From the NCBI RefSeq assembly GCF_017614965.1, contig NZ_WVUG01000062.1, positions 1-34,536 of the forward strand: a stretch of 34,536 nucleotides of DNA, in the 5' to 3' direction. The stretch comes from Streptomyces griseorubiginosus (GTDB lineage: Bacteria; Actinomycetota; Actinomycetes; Streptomycetales; Streptomycetaceae). The notes beneath the pieces are model-generated. The model did not search any database. It worked only from the letters and a program-made list of their open reading frames with translations, and had not been told where the DNA came from. Made by a program: the position numbers and the translations under genes. Below, piece by piece: positions 1-7,826 of this stretch; position 1 is the stretch's first letter, and each line of letters begins with the position of its first letter.

Positions 1-1051
1 GCTCGCGGCCGTCGAGGTAGTGGAGGTGGGGGTCGTCGGCCGAGCGCTGGGCGACAATGCGGGCCAGTTCGTCGCGGATGACGTGCAGGGTCAGCTTGCC
101 GCCGGCGACCTCGGCCGGGTCGCCCATGGCCTGGAAGCGGACCTGGTCGGCGGCGAGGCTGTTGACGTCCATCGCGGTGGGGCCGGGGGTGTCCTCGTGC
201 ATGGGGCACAGGATGGGCGAGACGACCAGCAGCGGTGTGGTGGGGTGGCCTTCGCGGACGGTGTCGAGGAAGCCGTGCACGGCAGGGGTGAAGGCACGCA
301 GCCGCATCAGGTCGGTGTTGACGAGGTTGATGCCGATCTTGACGCTGATCAGGTCGGCGGGCGTGTCGCGCAGGGCGCGGGCGGTGAAGGGATCGAGCAG
401 GGCGCTGCCGCCCAGGCCGAGGTTGACGAGTTCGACGCCGGCGAGGGAGGCGGCGAGCGCGGGCCAGGTGGTGCTGGGAGTGGTGGCGTTGGAGCCGTGG
501 CTGATGGAGCTGCCGTGGTGCAGCCAGACCCTGCGGCCCGAGTACGGGGCGGGCTCCACCGGCGCGTCGGTGCGCAGGGCCATGAGTTCGGTGGTCTCGG
601 TGTGCGGCAGCCAGATCTCGATGTCCTTGTCGCCGTCGGGCAGTTCGGTGAAGCGGAGGGTGCCGGCCGGGCCGGGCTGCAGTTCGGCGGTGCCGGCGGC
701 CATGTCGATGGTGAGGGTGTTGCCGCCGGTGACGGTGCCCCGTGCGTAGGGCGCGCCGTCGATGAACAGCTCGTAGATCCCGTCCTCGGGGCGGTGGGCG
801 AGGCCGGGGTAGACGCGCTTGGTGGGGCGTGCGTCGAGTTCCACGGTCCGGGTGCGGCTGCGGAGGACGAGGCGTACGCCGGAGGGCTGGGACTCCGCCA
901 TGAGGAGCTGTCCGTCGGTGCACTGGGCGCGGGCCCAGGCGGGCAGCCGGTGGGGCAGCACGCCGTCCTCGGTGTGCTCGACCTCCAGGGCGCCGCGCAG
1001 CAGGGACGCGGTGACGGGGGTGGAGATCAAGGGTGCGGCGGTGCTCGTCAT
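1..1051 (-). CDS. SGNH/GDSL-family esterase-lipase, 3' end outside the window
   Basis: Partial gene: about 350 codons are present and the C-terminus runs off the left edge. It looks like a cytoplasmic SGNH hydrolase, since no signal peptide is visible after the ATG. The first ~165 residues form an all-beta accessory region typical of actinomycete 'SGNH hydrolase with N-terminal domain' proteins. The catalytic part follows: block I HHGSSISHG (179-186, nucleophile probably S182), block II NLGLGGSA (~210-217) and block III KIGINLVN (~238-245, oxyanion Gly and Asn). Block V (DxxH) would lie beyond the edge. The ATG start lies 4 nt after the stop of the TetR gene, so the two are probably one transcript. 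The substrate (a carboxylic ester or acetylated sugar) cannot be told. The family is clear, the role is not. Confidence 0.85.
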   Translation of the reverse strand, partial: MTSTAAPLISTPVTASLLRGALEVEHTEDGVLPHRLPAWARAQCTDGQLLMAESQPSGVRLVLRSRTRTVELDARPTKRVYPGLAHRPEDGIYELFIDGAPYARGTVTGGNTLTIDMAAGTAELQPGPAGTLRFTELPDGDKDIEIWLPHTETTELMALRTDAPVEPAPYSGRRVWLHHGSSISHGSNATTPSTTWPALAASLAGVELVNLGLGGSALLDPFTARALRDTPADLISVKIGINLVNTDLMRLRAFTPAVHGFLDTVREGHPTTPLLVVSPILCPMHEDTPGPTAMDVNSLAADQVRFQAMGDPAEVAGGKLTLHVIRDELARIVAQRSADDPHLHYLDGRE

Positions 1052-1055
1052 CTGC

Positions 1056-1637
1056 TCAGACTCCTGTCGGTCGGGTCGGCCAGTTGCGCAGCAGCGCGTC
1101 GAGGGCGTCCAGCATGCGGGCCCAGCTCTCCTCGGAGTCGGGGAGACTGTGGCTGAAGCCGCCGGCGAGCTCCAGACTCACGTACCCGTGAAAGACGCTT
1201 CCCAGCAGCCGGACCGCGTGTGTCTGCTCGGGTTCGGGCAGGTCGTAGCCGCGCAGGAGGGCGCGGGTCATCTGGGCGTGCCGTACGCCCGCGCTGGCGG
1301 CGGCCGTCTCGGGGTCGAGCCGGAGCCGGGCGGCCGCCGAGCGGCCGGGGTGCTCGCGGCCGTAGTCGCGGTAGACGTTGGCGAAGGCGGTCAGGGCGTC
1401 CTTGCCGGAGCGTCCGGCCAGGGCGTCGGCGGCCAGGTCGGCCAGTTCCTCCAGGGCGAACAGGGCGATGCGGGTCTTGAGGTCCTGGGAGCTCTTGACG
1501 TGGGAGTACAGGCTGGCGACCTTGACCTCGAAGCGTCTGGCCAGGGCGGAGACGGTGACCTGTTCGAAGCCGACCTCGTCGGCGAGTTCGGCCCCCGCGC
1601 GGACGAGGCGTTCGGTGGTCAGGCCCACGCGTCCCAT
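1056..1637 (-). CDS. TetR-family regulator with WHG-type C-terminal domain
   Basis: 193-residue DNA-binding repressor. The N-terminal helix-turn-helix is at about residues 7-52 (LTTERLVRAGAELADEVGF, then VTVSALARRFEVKVASLYSH). The C-terminal ligand and dimer domain contains HGYVSLELAGGF, the signature of the TetR_C_33 'WHG' group. The ATG at 1637 is chosen because the HTH begins directly after it; a longer upstream reading frame is antisense to real genes. The gene is divergent from the FBP gene, and the 72-bp gap holds a perfect 8-5-8 inverted repeat that overlaps promoter-like boxes for both directions. Autoregulation and control of the FBP gene are therefore likely (inference). The SGNH hydrolase gene follows 4 nt downstream. 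Confidence 0.9.
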   Translation of the reverse strand: MGRVGLTTERLVRAGAELADEVGFEQVTVSALARRFEVKVASLYSHVKSSQDLKTRIALFALEELADLAADALAGRSGKDALTAFANVYRDYGREHPGRSAAARLRLDPETAAASAGVRHAQMTRALLRGYDLPEPEQTHAVRLLGSVFHGYVSLELAGGFSHSLPDSEESWARMLDALDALLRNWPTRPTGV

Positions 1638-1673
1638 GTGCTTCCCTTCGGTCTGCCTGAAGCGATTATGCGT

Positions 1674-1702
1674 TTGCCTAACAGCTTTAGGCAACTTAGC
1701 CT
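1674..1702. promoter_or_regulatory. Divergent promoters with palindromic TetR-type operator
   Basis: TTGCCTAA (1674-1681) and TTAGGCAA (1687-1694) are perfect inverted arms around CAGCT. On the plus strand TTGCCT (1674-1679) is 17 nt from TAGCCT (1697-1702), with the ATG of the FBP gene starting at 1710, which suggests a leaderless transcript. On the minus strand TTGCCT (1694-1689) is 18 nt from CATAAT (1670-1665). A repressor on the palindrome would cover both -35 boxes. Assignment to the adjacent TetR is inference. Confidence 0.7.
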
Positions 1703-1709
1703 CGCGTTT

Positions 1710-2204
1710 ATGAAACCGCTGACCGAGCAAGAGATCCGTGCCGCCTTCGTCAACTGCAGCAAGGGCGAGGCCAAGCGTCTGTCCGTCCCCCGTGATCTGG
1801 CCGAGCAGCCCTGGGAGGACCTGGACTTCCTGGGCTGGCGCGATCCGCAGGCACCCGACCGCGCCTACCTGGTCGCCGAGTTGGAGGGGCAGGTGCGTGC
1901 CGTCGTCCTGCGCGGCTCGAGTGCCGGGTCCTGGCAGACGCGGCGCAGCATGTGCTCGATCTGCCTGACCACCCACTCCGGCGGGGTCTCGCTGATGGTC
2001 GCCCCGCGCGCGGGCAAGGCCGGGCAGCAGGGCAACTCGGTGGGCGCCTACATATGCAGTGACCTGGCCTGTTCGCTGTATGTGCGGGGCAAGAAGGAGG
2101 CGGGCCCCGGCGCCCGGCTGCACGAGACGATCACGCTGGAGGAGAAGGTGCGGCGCACCGTCGCCAACGTCGCCGCGTTCGTGGCCAAGGTGCGGCAGGC
2201 ATAA
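1710..2204 (+). CDS. FBP-type (FusB-like) elongation-factor-G-binding zinc protein
   Basis: 164-residue cytoplasmic protein with the FBP C-terminal treble-clef zinc finger. The likely zinc ligands are C82, C85, C116 and C121 (CSIC and CSDLAC). Family knowledge: FusB/FusC-type proteins carrying this fold bind EF-G and free it from fusidic-acid-stalled ribosomes. Actinomycete members are mostly uncharacterised. The ATG at 1710 sits about 8 nt after a -10-like TAGCCT and has no Shine-Dalgarno, so translation may be leaderless. It is divergent from a TetR regulator with an operator in between, and is followed after 9 nt by a YciO-like gene, probably co-transcribed. A role in protecting or modulating translation is inferred from family and layout; fusidane resistance is only one possibility. 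Confidence 0.8.
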   Translation: MKPLTEQEIRAAFVNCSKGEAKRLSVPRDLAEQPWEDLDFLGWRDPQAPDRAYLVAELEGQVRAVVLRGSSAGSWQTRRSMCSICLTTHSGGVSLMVAPRAGKAGQQGNSVGAYICSDLACSLYVRGKKEAGPGARLHETITLEEKVRRTVANVAAFVAKVRQA

Positions 2205-2213
2205 GCTCTGCGA

Positions 2214-2834
2214 ATGGCGAAGTACTTCGACGTGCACCCCGACAACCCCCAGCCGCGCACCATCGCCCAGATCGCGGACAGCATCCGGTCGGACGCGCTG
2301 ATCGCGTACCCGACCGACTCCTGCTACGCGCTGGGCTGCCGGCTCGGCAGCCGTGACGGCATCGACCGGATCCGCACCATCCGCCACCTCAACGACCGCC
2401 ACCACTTCACCCTGGTCTGCCAGGACTTCGCGCAGCTGGGCCAGTTCGTGCGCGTCGACAACGACGTCTTCCGCGCGATCAAGGCGTCCACACCCGGCAG
2501 CTACACGTTCATCCTGCCGGCGACGCGCGAGGTGCCGCGGATGCTGCAGCACCCGAAGAAGAAGACGGTCGGCGTCCGCATCCCCGACCACGTCGTCACC
2601 CACGCGCTCCTCGCCGAGCTGGGCGAGCCGCTGCTGTCGAGCACCCTGCTGCTGCCCGACGAGGAGGAGCCGATGACGCAGGGCTGGGAGATCAAGGACC
2701 GCCTGGACCATGTGCTGGACGCGGTCGTCGACTCCGGCGACTGCGGCACCGAGCCCACGACGGTCATCGACTTCTCCGACGGCGAGGCGCAGATCGTGCG
2801 GCGGGGAGCCGGGGACGTCTCGCGCTTCGAGTGA
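2214..2834 (+). CDS. YciO/YrdC/Sua5-family protein (L-threonylcarbamoyladenylate synthase-like)
   Basis: 206 residues, a single YrdC-like domain. Characteristic parts are the N-terminal nucleotide and threonine pocket YPTDSCYALG (32-41), the basic stretch HPKKKTVGVRIPDH and SSTLLLP. It lacks the extra C-terminal Sua5 domain and is the length of YciO proteins. True YrdC/Sua5 makes threonylcarbamoyl-AMP for the tRNA t6A37 modification; YciO paralogues have weaker or different activity, so the biochemical call is tentative. It starts 9 nt after the FBP gene without an obvious ribosome site of its own, so coupling or read-through from the FBP transcript is likely. Pairing with an EF-G-binding protein suggests a translation-related role (inference). 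Confidence 0.85.
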   Translation: MAKYFDVHPDNPQPRTIAQIADSIRSDALIAYPTDSCYALGCRLGSRDGIDRIRTIRHLNDRHHFTLVCQDFAQLGQFVRVDNDVFRAIKASTPGSYTFILPATREVPRMLQHPKKKTVGVRIPDHVVTHALLAELGEPLLSSTLLLPDEEEPMTQGWEIKDRLDHVLDAVVDSGDCGTEPTTVIDFSDGEAQIVRRGAGDVSRFE

Positions 2835-2958
2835 ACTCCAGCATCACCCGAGGCAGGGGGCCCTTTCGGCCCGGCGAGTGGCCCGTGCAACGATGACCGC
2901 ACCCGGCCCGTCGGGCCGTGCATCCGGTCGCCGCCGAGCGCGCAGAGAGGCAGCCCCC

Positions 2959-3714
2959 ATGACCTCCGTACAGGGAACAGCCGTTGACATCACCACCGAG
3001 GACGGCGTCGCCGACGCCTATGTGGCGCACGCCGCCGACGGCAGCGCCCGGCCCGGTGTCCTGATGTACATGGACGCCTTCGGGCTCCGCCCCCATCTGA
3101 AGTCGATGGCCGACCGGCTCGCCGAGGCCGGTTACACGGTCCTGGTGCCCAACGTCTTCTACCGGGCCGGACGTTCGCCGGTCTTCGACCTGCCCGAGTT
3201 CATCGATCCGTCCGCGCGGCCGCAGCTGTTCGACCAGATCATGCCGGTCATGCAGGCCCTCACCCCCGAGCGCGCCAAGAGTGACGCGGGCGCCTACCTC
3301 CAGTGGCTGGCGGACTCCCCGCTGGTGGCGGACGGCCCGGTCGCGGTGACCGGTTACTGCATGGGCGCCCGACTGCTCCTGTACACGGCCGGCGCCTACC
3401 CGGACCGGGTCGCCGCCGCGGCCGGTTTCCACGGCGGCCGGCTGGCGACGGACACCCCCGACAGCCCGCACCTGGAGGCCGAGCACGTCACGGCGGAGCT
3501 GTACTTCGGCCACGCCGACGAGGATCCCTCCATGCCGCCCGAGCAGCAGCAGCTCCTGGAGGAGACCCTGACGGGGGCGGGTGTACGGCACCGCTGCGAG
3601 GTCTATGCGGGCGCGCCCCACGGCTACACCCAGGCGGACACGGCGGCTTACCACAAGGAGGGCGACGAGCGGCACTGGGCGGCGCTGCTCGACCTGCTCG
3701 ACCGCACCTTCTGA
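2959..3714 (+). CDS. Dienelactone hydrolase family protein
   Basis: 251-residue alpha/beta hydrolase of the DLH family (carboxymethylenebutenolidase type), probably cytoplasmic. The nucleophile is the cysteine of GYCMGAR (C134). The acid is in GHADEDPSMP (D187 or D189) and the histidine in GAPHGYT (H221). These give the Cys-Asp-His triad and the usual family length. The ATG at 2959 is preceded by GAGAGG at suitable spacing. An in-frame ATG at 2893 would add 22 Arg/Pro/Ala-rich residues that do not resemble the family. A 21-bp-stem terminator follows. The DLH family hydrolyses dienelactones in chloro-aromatic catabolism, but many actinomycete members have unknown substrates and no such pathway is visible here. 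Confidence 0.88.
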   Translation: MTSVQGTAVDITTEDGVADAYVAHAADGSARPGVLMYMDAFGLRPHLKSMADRLAEAGYTVLVPNVFYRAGRSPVFDLPEFIDPSARPQLFDQIMPVMQALTPERAKSDAGAYLQWLADSPLVADGPVAVTGYCMGARLLLYTAGAYPDRVAAAAGFHGGRLATDTPDSPHLEAEHVTAELYFGHADEDPSMPPEQQQLLEETLTGAGVRHRCEVYAGAPHGYTQADTAAYHKEGDERHWAALLDLLDRTF

Positions 3715-3727
3715 CCACCATCCACCA

Positions 3728-3775
3728 ACGACGGGCGGTGCCCGCGGAGTTCGTTCCGCGGGCACCGCCCGTCGT
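3728..3775 (+). terminator. Strong hairpin terminator after the dienelactone hydrolase gene
   Basis: Perfect 21-bp stem (3728-3748 paired with 3755-3775) with a 6-nt loop, GTTCGT. It lies 13 nt after the stop codon and is followed by a short T-containing run. It insulates the glucanase promoter directly downstream. Confidence 0.85.
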
Positions 3776-3790
3776 CTTCCGTTCAACTTA

Positions 3791-3837
3791 TTGACATGCA
3801 CGCGCCTCGGTGGCACGTTGAGAGCGCTCTCAACGTG
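3791..3837 (+). promoter_or_regulatory. GH64 promoter region: TTGACA box and 24-bp LacI-type palindrome
   Basis: A consensus -35 TTGACA lies at 3791-3796. Exactly where the -10 and start site would fall is a perfect 24-bp palindrome (3814-3837) whose core is GAGAGCGCTCTC. A central CG with G/C-rich arms is typical of LacI-family operators that control sugar-polymer genes in Streptomyces. No LacI-family gene is in the window, so the regulator would act from elsewhere. No good -10 hexamer is apparent. Confidence 0.65.
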
Positions 3838-3898
3838 GTCCGGACCAATCCCCTCAGGTCATCCCCCCACAACAGATGAACCCCCACGGAGGTGGAGC

Positions 3899-5098
3899 GT
3901 GCCCAGAAGGCTCACTCACCGGCTGCTGGCCCCGGCCGCGGCGGCCGCCCTGCTCGCGGCGGTCCTCGCCGTCCACTCACCGTCGTCCGCCGACGCGGCC
4001 GTGCCCGCCACGATCCCCCTGAAGCTGACCAACAACTCCGGCCGGAGCGACGCGGTCTACGTCTACACGATCGGCACCCTGCTCTCGACCGGACAGCAGG
4101 GCTGGGCGGACGCGAACGGCACCTTCCACGCATGGCCGGCCGGCGGCAACCCGCCCACCCCCGCACCGGACGCGTCCATCCCCGGACCTGCCGCGGGCCA
4201 GTCCACGACCATCCGGATCCCCAAGTTCTCCGGGCGGATCTACTTCTCCTACGGCCAGAAACTGGTGTTCAAGCTGACCACCGGCGGCCTGGTGCAGCCC
4301 GCGGTGCAGAACCCCACCGACCCCAACCACGACATCCTCTTCAACTGGTCCGAGTACACCCTCAACGACTCCGGCCTGTGGCTGAACAGCACGCAGGTCG
4401 ACATGTTCTCGGCCCCCTACGCGGTCGGCGTGCAGCGCTCCGACGGGACCACGGTGAGCACCGGGCACCTCAAGTCGGGTGGCTACAACGGGGTCCTGAA
4501 CGATCTGCGCGGCCGGTCCGGCGGCTGGGCCGGACTGATCCAGACCCGGTCCGACGGCACGGTGCTGCGGGCGCTGGCGCCGGGGCACGGACTGGAGTCC
4601 GGTGCGCTGCCGGCGTCCGTGATGGACGACTACATCAACCGCGTGTGGCAGAAGTACGCGTCGACGACCCTGACCGTCACGCCGTTCGCCGACCAGCCGA
4701 ACACCAAGTACTTCGGCCGGGTCTCGGGCAACGTCATGAACTTCACCAACGGTTCGGGCGCGGTCGTCACCAGCTTCCAGAAGCCGGACGCGGACAGCGT
4801 CTTCGGCTGCCACAAGCTGCTCGACGCCCCCAACGACCAGGTGCGCGGCCCCATTTCACGCACCCTGTGCGCGGGCTTCAACCGCTCCACCCTGCTGGTC
4901 AACCCCAACCAGCCGGACAGCTCCGCGGCGAACTTCTACCAGGACGCGGTGACCAACCAGTACGCCCGCGCGATCCACGCGCAGATGGCCGACGGCAAGG
5001 CCTACGCGTTCGCCTTCGACGACGTCGGCAACCACGAGTCGCTCGTCCAGGACGGCAACCCGCAGCAGGCTTATCTGACCCTCGATCCTTTCAACTGA
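3899..5098 (+). CDS. Secreted GH64 beta-1,3-glucanase (laminaripentaose-producing type)
   Basis: 399 residues. The Sec signal peptide has an Arg-rich start (VPRRLTHR), a hydrophobic Ala/Leu core and a likely cleavage near ADAA (about residue 37). The mature part begins ATIPLKLTNNSG and carries the GH64/thaumatin-like beta-barrel features: YVYTIGT, GRIYFSYGQKLVFKL, DILFNWSEYTLND, VDMFSAPYAVGV and, near the C-terminus, YAFAFDDVGNHESLV. GH64 enzymes cut beta-1,3-glucan to pentaose units outside the cell. The GTG at 3899 is chosen because GGAGG lies 6 nt upstream (3888-3892) and the signal peptide starts there. It is monocistronic between two hairpins. The catalytic Glu/Asp pair was not assigned. 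No carbohydrate-binding module is attached. Confidence 0.88.
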   Translation: MPRRLTHRLLAPAAAAALLAAVLAVHSPSSADAAVPATIPLKLTNNSGRSDAVYVYTIGTLLSTGQQGWADANGTFHAWPAGGNPPTPAPDASIPGPAAGQSTTIRIPKFSGRIYFSYGQKLVFKLTTGGLVQPAVQNPTDPNHDILFNWSEYTLNDSGLWLNSTQVDMFSAPYAVGVQRSDGTTVSTGHLKSGGYNGVLNDLRGRSGGWAGLIQTRSDGTVLRALAPGHGLESGALPASVMDDYINRVWQKYASTTLTVTPFADQPNTKYFGRVSGNVMNFTNGSGAVVTSFQKPDADSVFGCHKLLDAPNDQVRGPISRTLCAGFNRSTLLVNPNQPDSSAANFYQDAVTNQYARAIHAQMADGKAYAFAFDDVGNHESLVQDGNPQQAYLTLDPFN

Positions 5099-5106
5099 CG
5101 CCGAAC

Positions 5107-5134
5107 GGGCCTCACCCCGAGCGGGGTGAGGCCC
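5107..5134. terminator. Bidirectional hairpin between convergent glucanase and protease genes
   Basis: Perfect 12-bp stem (5107-5118 with 5123-5134) with a GAGC loop, lying 8 nt after the GH64 stop and 16 nt beyond the end of the convergent M4 protease gene. It probably serves both transcripts. No long U tract is present, as is common in Streptomyces. Confidence 0.8.
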
Positions 5135-5150
5135 CTGGCGGTGCGAGGGC

Positions 5151-7547
5151 TCAGCCGGTCGTCAGGGCGGTGTCGTCGACGACGAAGCTGGTCTGCAGCG
5201 AGGAGTCCTCGACCCCGCTGAACTTCAGGGTGACGGTCGAGCCCGCGAGGGATGACAGGTCGAAGGACTTCTGGGTGTAGCCGGAGGCGGCGTTGAGGTT
5301 CGAATACGTCGCCAGGGTGGTCGACCCGGCGGTGACCGTCAGCTTGTCGTACGCGGTGCTGCTGGAGGTCTCCGAGGTGTCGATGTGCAGATAGAAGGTG
5401 AGCGTCGCCTTGCAGCCGCTCGGGATGGTCACCGACTGCGAGAGCGTGTCGGTGTGGGTGGAGCCGTACCCGTCGAGCCAGGCGTAGTACGAGCCGCCGT
5501 GGGCGCTCTCGCTGCTGGAGTTGGTGATCACTCCGCTGGAGGCGGTCCAGGTGGTGTTGCCCGACTCGAAGCCCTGGTTGCCCAGGAGCTGGGCCGAGGT
5601 GCAACTGCCGCCGCCACCGCTGGAGCTGACCGTCCAGGTGAAGGAGGCGGTGCCGGTGGCCCCGGTGGGGTCGGTCACCGTGACGGTGGTGCTGTACGTG
5701 CCGGCCGTCGTGGGGGTGCCGGAGATGACGCCGGTGGAGCTGTTGATCGACAGACCGGTCGGCAGTCCGCTCGCGGCGTAGCTCAGGGAGCCGCTGTTGG
5801 TGCTGGTGGCGGAGATCTGCAGGCTCACCGCGGTGCCGACGGTCGAGGACTGGCTGCCCGGGTTGGTGACCGTGACGCCGCTGGTCGGTACCGTGATGTG
5901 GCTGCCGACGTTGATGCCCGCGAAGGCGTTGCCGACACCGGCGTACTGGGTGGAGCCGGTGCCGTACAACGCGGCGGCGGCGCTGAGGGCGGCGGTGCGG
6001 GCTCCGGCGTAGTCGGTACTGGACGTCATGTACGTCGTCAGCGCCTTGTACCAGATCTGCAGGGCCGCGGCGCGGCCGATGCCGGCGACGGCGACGCCGT
6101 CGGAGGTGGGGCTGTTGTACGTGACGCCGTTGATGGTCTTGCTGCCGCTGCCCTCGGACAGCAGGTAGAACATGTGGTTCGCCGGGCCCGAGGAGTAGTG
6201 GACGTCGAGGTTTCCGACGCCCGAGTACCAACTGTCGGCCGACGAGCCGTCCTTGCTGGGCTTGTCCATGTAACGCAGCGGTGTGCCGTCGCCGTTGATG
6301 TCGATCTTCTCGCCGATGAGGTAGTCACCGAGGTCGGAGGAGTTGTTGGCGTAGAACTCCACACCCGTGCCGAAGATGTCGGAGGTCGCCTCGTTCAACC
6401 CTCCCGACTCACCGCTGTAGTCCAGACCCGCGGTGTTCGACGTGACGCCGTGGCTCATCTCGTGACCGGCGACGTCGAGCGAGGTCAGGGCGTGGGTGCC
6501 GCCGGAGCCGTCGCCGTAGGTCATGCAGAAGCAGTCGTCGTCCCAGAAGGCGTTGACGTAGTTGCTGCTGTAGTGGACACGGGAGTAGGCGGCGACGCCG
6601 TCGTTCTTGATGCCGCTGCGGCCGAAGGTGTTCTTGTAGAAGTCCCAGGTCTCCTGGGCGCCGTAGGCGGCGTCGGTGCCCGCGGTCTGGGTGTTGGAGC
6701 CGGATCCGGTGCCCCAGACGTCGTCGGAGTCGGTCATCAGGGTGCCGGTGCCCGAGGTTCCGTTGCTGAGGTTGTACGTCTTGTGACCGCCGCGGGTGGT
6801 GTCGTACAGCTGGTACGTCGACCCGGACAGCGTCGTGTTGAGCGTGACGGTGCCGCTGTACTGGGTGTTGCCGGTGCCCGTCTCGACCGCCTGGAAGCGG
6901 TGGAGTTCCTTGCCGGTCGTGGCGTCGGTGACGACGTGCAGCTTGCTGGGCGTTCCGTCGTCCTGGAAGCCGCCGATGACGGTCTCCCACGCGAGCCTCG
7001 GGGTGCCGGTGCCCGCCCAGATGACCTTGCGCGCGCTGTCGGGCTTGGCCTGCTCGGCGTCGAGGGCCTTGGCGCCGGCGAGGGCCTTCGCCTCGGCGGC
7101 CGACTTGGTGACGGCGGCCGTGGTGGTGGCGACCTTGATGGTGTGCTTGTTGTTGAACGTCGTACTCACCGTGCCGGCCGCGAGAGAGGCGGGCGGGGTG
7201 TGCACGACGAGGTCGCCGCCGAGGACCGGCAGACCGGCGTAGGTGCGCTCGTAACGGGTGTGCAGCGTACCGTCGTTGTCCTTGACGACGTCCTTGACGA
7301 CCAGCTTCTCCTTGGCGCCGAGGCCGAGGGTGCGGGCGATCGCCGTGGTGTTCTGCTGCGCGGCTTTGATCAGGGCGGTGTGCTGCGCCGGGCTCAGCTT
7401 CGCCTCGACGCCCCCGGTGCGCAGGGGGCTGGGGCGGGCGGATGCCGGCTCGGCGTTCGCGGGGACCGACTGCATGCCGACGGCGAGGAAGGCGGCGGTG
7501 GAGAGCAGGGCTCCTGCCGCGGTCCGCTTGCGGGGGATGCGTCTCAC
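5151..7547 (-). CDS. Secreted M4 (thermolysin-like) zinc metalloprotease with Ig-like and C-terminal domains
   Basis: 798-residue preproenzyme. The signal peptide is at 1-33 (cleavage near ANA). A long FTP/PepSY-type propeptide reaches about residue 220. The M4 catalytic domain (about 225-550) has HEMSH (H362, E363, H366), the third zinc ligand E386 in GGLNEATSD and the transition-state histidine H450 in DVHYSSGPANH. An Ig-like 'putative Ig' (He_PIG) domain follows at about 556-643, with GLPTGLSINSSTGVISGTP. After a Gly-rich linker comes a galactose-binding-like beta-sandwich (about 652-798) starting LLGNQGFESG. The GTG start at 7547 is preceded by AGGAG. Proteases of this layout digest extracellular protein. 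The shared 3' hairpin with GH64 is the only link to that gene. Confidence 0.92.
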   Translation of the reverse strand: MRRIPRKRTAAGALLSTAAFLAVGMQSVPANAEPASARPSPLRTGGVEAKLSPAQHTALIKAAQQNTTAIARTLGLGAKEKLVVKDVVKDNDGTLHTRYERTYAGLPVLGGDLVVHTPPASLAAGTVSTTFNNKHTIKVATTTAAVTKSAAEAKALAGAKALDAEQAKPDSARKVIWAGTGTPRLAWETVIGGFQDDGTPSKLHVVTDATTGKELHRFQAVETGTGNTQYSGTVTLNTTLSGSTYQLYDTTRGGHKTYNLSNGTSGTGTLMTDSDDVWGTGSGSNTQTAGTDAAYGAQETWDFYKNTFGRSGIKNDGVAAYSRVHYSSNYVNAFWDDDCFCMTYGDGSGGTHALTSLDVAGHEMSHGVTSNTAGLDYSGESGGLNEATSDIFGTGVEFYANNSSDLGDYLIGEKIDINGDGTPLRYMDKPSKDGSSADSWYSGVGNLDVHYSSGPANHMFYLLSEGSGSKTINGVTYNSPTSDGVAVAGIGRAAALQIWYKALTTYMTSSTDYAGARTAALSAAAALYGTGSTQYAGVGNAFAGINVGSHITVPTSGVTVTNPGSQSSTVGTAVSLQISATSTNSGSLSYAASGLPTGLSINSSTGVISGTPTTAGTYSTTVTVTDPTGATGTASFTWTVSSSGGGGSCTSAQLLGNQGFESGNTTWTASSGVITNSSSESAHGGSYYAWLDGYGSTHTDTLSQSVTIPSGCKATLTFYLHIDTSETSSSTAYDKLTVTAGSTTLATYSNLNAASGYTQKSFDLSSLAGSTVTLKFSGVEDSSLQTSFVVDDTALTTG

Positions 7548-7664
7548 TCGTTCTCCTACTGCTGCGGCCGCGTGGGGCGACCGGTGAGAGACCGGGCAGC
7601 CGGGTCTGCTGTCCGGGACGAGCCGAGCTGTGCGGGACCGGGCACGCGCGGCGGCGACGTGCGG

Positions 7665-7678
7665 CTACCGTGCGGTAG
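7665..7678. promoter_or_regulatory. Short perfect inverted repeat upstream of the M4 protease
   Basis: CTACCG-TG-CGGTAG lies 118 nt upstream of the protease GTG start. On the minus strand a TTGACG box (around 7730-7735) lies further upstream. The repeat could be an operator or a leader hairpin; only the symmetry is observed. The rest of the 279-bp gap 7548-7826 holds nothing I can name. Confidence 0.3.
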
Positions 7679-7826
7679 TTGAGAGGGAGAATGACAGAGT
7701 TGTCGGAGACATGTCAGCACGTAAGGAGCGCGTCAAGGGTTATCCCTCGGTGTGGGGCGGACGCAAGGCGCCCACCCCCGGCAGAACTGTGCTTCACCTG
7801 TACTTTCGCTGTGCAACGCCCTACCG

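Noticed and set aside
20..1156. Long plus-strand open frame opposite the SGNH gene
   Set aside because: Gly/Val/Ala/Asp-rich translation typical of GC-rich antisense frames; the minus frame has real SGNH motifs and a start next to the TetR gene.
1056..2711. Single 551-residue minus-strand protein covering the TetR gene
   Set aside because: Only its last 193 residues are TetR; the rest is antisense to the FBP and YciO-like genes.
2835..2958. Hairpin-like GC repeats between YciO-like and dienelactone hydrolase genes
   Set aside because: Stems of 5-7 bp only, as expected by chance in such GC-rich DNA; not called a terminator.
5385..7682. 765-residue plus-strand open frame opposite the M4 protease
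   Set aside because: Low-complexity Gly/Val/Arg product with no motif; the opposite frame has signal peptide, HExxH and all M4 ligands.
7711..7826. Plus-strand start MSARKERVKGYPSVWGG in the gap before the secreted hydrolase gene
   Set aside because: The frame runs on antisense through the hydrolase gene and has no stop near its plausible end; no ribosome site.
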